Origin: CBDTYW01 sp965364735
GTDB taxonomy: Bacteria; Actinomycetota; Nitriliruptoria; Nitriliruptorales; Nitriliruptoraceae
Assembly: GCA_965364735.1 (NCBI GenBank)
Contig: CBDTYW010000017.1
Span: 1 to 24,819, forward strand
DNA: 24,819 nt
Direction: 5' to 3'
The notes beneath the pieces were generated by a model. That model did no database searches, had not been told where the DNA came from, and worked only from the letters and a program-made list of their open reading frames with translations. The position numbers and the translations under genes are program-made. This document shows positions 22,788 through 24,819 of the stretch, piece by piece (position 1 is the stretch's first letter; every line of letters starts with the position of its first letter).

Positions 22788-23713
22788 CGGCGTGCCCCTT
22801 CTCGCAGGCCGCGCTGGAACGCGGACGACCCGGCGAGCCGTCGCGTCGCGCGACCTCGGGCGTGGGACAGCAGCGATGCCGGAGCGTGTCCGAGGATGCG
22901 GCGAACGACGCCGCCGACCCCGCCACCATCGACGACGTTCGCGACGAGGGCGGCAGCGTCGCGGGCGGCAGCGTCGCGGTCCGAGAGCGTCGGGTCGAGC
23001 AGGCTCCCGAGCCGTCGGCCCTCGGCGGTCATGCGGTCAACCCACTGCTCCCACGTCGGCACGTAGTCGTGCACGCCCGTGACGTCCTCGGCGAGGACGG
23101 CGACCGGGTCGTGTCCGGCGGCGGACAGCGCGATGCCGAGCAGGACGTCCTCCCAGCGGCCCATCGCCGGCTCGGGGAACCCCCCGGCCGCCTCGAGCGC
23201 GGCGCGGTCAGCGACGACCAGCCCGGAGGTGACCTCGGCCGGAGCGATGTGCGCGGGCCGACGGAGGTCGTTCACCGACGTCATGATCCCGCGCGCGTAC
23301 AGGTCGACGAGCCACGGGGGCGCGTGGACGGGGGCACGCAGCAGGCCCTGAGCGAGCGGCACCCCGGAGCGGACGAGGTCGGCGCCGACCCGCACGGCCG
23401 CGGCGATGGCGCCGTCGTCGAGGAAGACGTCGTCGTCGCAGAACAGCAGCGTCGTACCGCTGCTCGCGGCGATCCCGAGGTTGCGTGCCGGCCCGGGCCC
23501 ACGGCCTTCGCCGACGATGCGGCGGATGCCGAGCCGCGCGCAGGCGGCCCTGACCGTCGGTCGCGTCGGGAGGTCATCGACCAGCACGATCGCGCCCGGC
23601 ACCAGGCCATCGGCCCGGGCAACGAGCGCGAGTCGCTCCAGCATGCGCACGACAGCGTCCGCGGGCCCCGCTGAGGGGATCGCGACGGAGAGGGGCGAGG
23701 TCGGTTCAGCCAT
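22784..23713 (-). CDS. GT2-family glycosyltransferase
   Basis: A 309-residue GT-A fold glycosyltransferase. Landmarks: LSVAIPSAGPADAVVRMLERL (8-28 region), AIVLVDDLPTR (41-51), GEGRGPGPARNLGIAASSG (68-86), the metal-binding LLFCDDDVFLDD (89-100, Asp93-95) and GGFPEPAMGRWEDVLLGIALSAAG with the acceptor-side Glu-Asp pair. The N-terminal half is typical GT2; the C-terminal 80 residues are Ala/Arg/Asp-rich and poorly conserved in appearance. The start is the ATG at 23713 with GAGGTG five bases upstream; the open frame continues far upstream, but there it is antisense to the divergent glycosyltransferase gene. It is first in the operon of two GT2 genes and the fused transferase, and overlaps the next gene by 4 bases. 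The donor sugar is unknown. Confidence 0.88.
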   Translation of the reverse strand: MAEPTSPLSVAIPSAGPADAVVRMLERLALVARADGLVPGAIVLVDDLPTRPTVRAACARLGIRRIVGEGRGPGPARNLGIAASSGTTLLFCDDDVFLDDGAIAAAVRVGADLVRSGVPLAQGLLRAPVHAPPWLVDLYARGIMTSVNDLRRPAHIAPAEVTSGLVVADRAALEAAGGFPEPAMGRWEDVLLGIALSAAGHDPVAVLAEDVTGVHDYVPTWEQWVDRMTAEGRRLGSLLDPTLSDRDAAARDAAALVANVVDGGGVGGVVRRILGHAPASLLSHARGRATRRLAGSSAFQRGLREGARR

Positions 23714-23822
23714 CGTGCACCTCGACGCCGCAACCACGTTCGTCGCCGCGGAGCCGCGACCGGGCGGCGGGAGCATGCTCAACTGCCACCAACGTCTGAC
23801 GCGGACCGGGAGCAGCGCTGCG
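23714..23822. promoter_or_regulatory. Divergent promoter region between two glycosyltransferase genes
   Basis: A 109-bp gap at most between the minus-strand GT2 operon and the plus-strand GT2 gene. It should hold both promoters, but no clear -35/-10 pair is visible. An in-frame ATG at 23775 preceded by GGGAG would shorten the gap by 48 bases if it is the true start of the plus gene. Confidence 0.4.
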
Positions 23823-24819
23823 ATGGCATCGACCACGACCAGCGCCACCGACGGCGACCTGCCGACGATCACGGTCGTCGTGCCGACGCTCGAACCGGAC
23901 CCCGGGGACCTGTCCCGCTGCCTGACGAGCATCCTCACGCACCTGCCGGGCAGCGAGATCATCGTCGTCGACGGTGGTTCCGAAGACGACGTGCTCGTAC
24001 CCGCGCGCGACCACGGGGCGTCGGTCATCGCCGACGAGCGGCGCGGCCAGGCGGCGGCGATCAACGTCGGTGTCGCCGCCAGCTCGGGCGAGGTCATCAC
24101 CTGGCTCGGGGCCGACGACCGGCTCGAGGGCGGGATCCGCGACGCCGCGAAACGCATGGCGCTGACCGACGTCGCATGGGTCGTCGGCACCTGCGCGGTC
24201 GAGGCCCCCGCCGACGGCGCGGTCGAGGCGCACCCGATCGTCGCCCCTGACGTGCTGGACGAGGCGGCGTTCACGTGGGGCACACCCGTCGGCCAGCCCG
24301 GCGTGCTGATCCGCAGGACGGCTTGGGACGCCGTCGGGGGTCTCGACGAGACGCTGGACCTCGCGATGGACACCGACCTCTGGGCCCGTCTCGTGACGTC
24401 GGGCGCCGTGGTGGCGCGGTCGGACGAGACGCTCGCGACGTTCGTCGTGCACGCGGCGTCGAAGAGCGGGAGCCGACCGCCCCAGGACTTCCTCGTCGAG
24501 GAAGCGCGCGGCTACGCGCGCGTCGGCTGGACGATCGCGGCCGCCTGCGTCGCCGGGCGCGCGCTGCGTCTGCAGCTCGACTCCGAGGGCACCGGGACGA
24601 CCTTGCTGGACGATCGTGCCCGGGCGACCGCCGCGGCCCGTGCCCTCGCTGACGCGGTCGGGGGTGATGTCGCGATCGACGCGGGCCTGCTCGAGCAGGC
24701 TGCGCGGCTCGATCTGCTGCTGCTGCTCGGCCGGACGGACCCGCGCAAGCTCGCTGCGGCCATGCGCATCGCGGTCGACCATCCGGTTCAGCCCGATGAG
24801 CGCGCCTCGGTGCGCAACG
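23823..24819 (+). CDS. GT2-family (WcaA-like) glycosyltransferase, 3' end cut by window edge
   Basis: At least 332 residues of a GT2 enzyme, open to the window edge. Landmarks: LPTITVVVPTLEPDPGDL (13-30) as the first strand, EIIVVDGGSEDD (45-56), GQAAAINVGVAASSGEVITW (75-94), LGADDRLEGG (95-104, metal-binding Asp pair), GQPGVLIRRTAWDAVGGLDE and DLAMDTDLWARL, as in glycosyltransferases that use the DxDLW acceptor motif. The segment after about residue 215 is helical and Ala/Leu-rich, of unknown role. The start at 23823 has GGGAG rather far upstream; an ATG 48 bases earlier (23775) is in frame and also preceded by GGGAG. It is divergent from the GT2/initiating transferase operon and probably opens another set of polysaccharide genes to the right. 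Confidence 0.88.
   Translation, partial: MASTTTSATDGDLPTITVVVPTLEPDPGDLSRCLTSILTHLPGSEIIVVDGGSEDDVLVPARDHGASVIADERRGQAAAINVGVAASSGEVITWLGADDRLEGGIRDAAKRMALTDVAWVVGTCAVEAPADGAVEAHPIVAPDVLDEAAFTWGTPVGQPGVLIRRTAWDAVGGLDETLDLAMDTDLWARLVTSGAVVARSDETLATFVVHAASKSGSRPPQDFLVEEARGYARVGWTIAAACVAGRALRLQLDSEGTGTTLLDDRARATAAARALADAVGGDVAIDAGLLEQAARLDLLLLLGRTDPRKLAAAMRIAVDHPVQPDERASVRN

Noticed and set aside
22784..24373. The GT2 gene extended to 529 codons by an upstream start
   Set aside because: The extra 220 codons are Ser/Arg/Pro-rich and lie antisense to a clear plus-strand glycosyltransferase. The ATG at 23713 with a good ribosome binding site begins the conserved fold.

Overview
The window is very GC-rich with strong G/C at third codon positions and short intergenic gaps, and I read it as a chromosomal segment of a high-GC Actinomycetota. 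The N-terminal-GNAT order of the acetyltransferase/acyl-CoA synthetase fusion fits that. A Thermoleophilia-type lineage (Solirubrobacterales/Patulibacter-like) is a guess from general impression only. I see no rRNA, tRNA, CRISPR array, insertion sequence or phage gene. No gene-free stretch exceeds about 210 bases.

Both ends of the window hold surface-polysaccharide (capsule/EPS) genes. Left block, mostly minus strand, in transcription order: a GT4 glycosyltransferase (6316-7533), GDP-mannose 4,6-dehydratase gmd (4982-6109), GDP-L-fucose synthase (4003-4971), a Wzz/BY-kinase-like chain-length protein (2380-3948), a WecG/TagA/CpsF glycosyltransferase (1583-2380) and a Wzx-type flippase running off the left edge. 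The last three are chained by 4-base start/stop overlaps. A membrane-anchored beta-helix protein (7662-9320) is divergent from the GT4 gene. Right block: an O-antigen ligase/polymerase-like protein (17525-19498, plus), then on the minus strand two family-2 glycosyltransferases and a 750-residue fusion of a WecG-type transferase to a WcaJ-type initiating sugar-phosphate transferase. A divergent third family-2 glycosyltransferase runs off the right edge. Together these could supply GDP-fucose, start the lipid-linked unit, extend it, flip it, polymerise or ligate it and control chain length.

Between the blocks (9338-17405) lies unrelated metabolism: a SnoaL/NTF2-like protein, a GNAT/ADP-forming acyl-CoA synthetase fusion (protein acetyltransferase type), a di-iron fatty acid hydroxylase with its TetR regulator, metF and an SLC13 transporter with TrkA-C domains.

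The most notable points are the single-chain fusion of initiating and second glycosyltransferases; a BY-kinase-like protein with a degenerate P-loop and no tyrosine tail; an RNA-like leader before metF containing GGCAACC and GGGTGC blocks like those of SAM riboswitches; a perfect 13-bp inverted-repeat operator before the TetR gene; and two unrelated classes of palindromic intergenic repeat, each lying between convergent genes.
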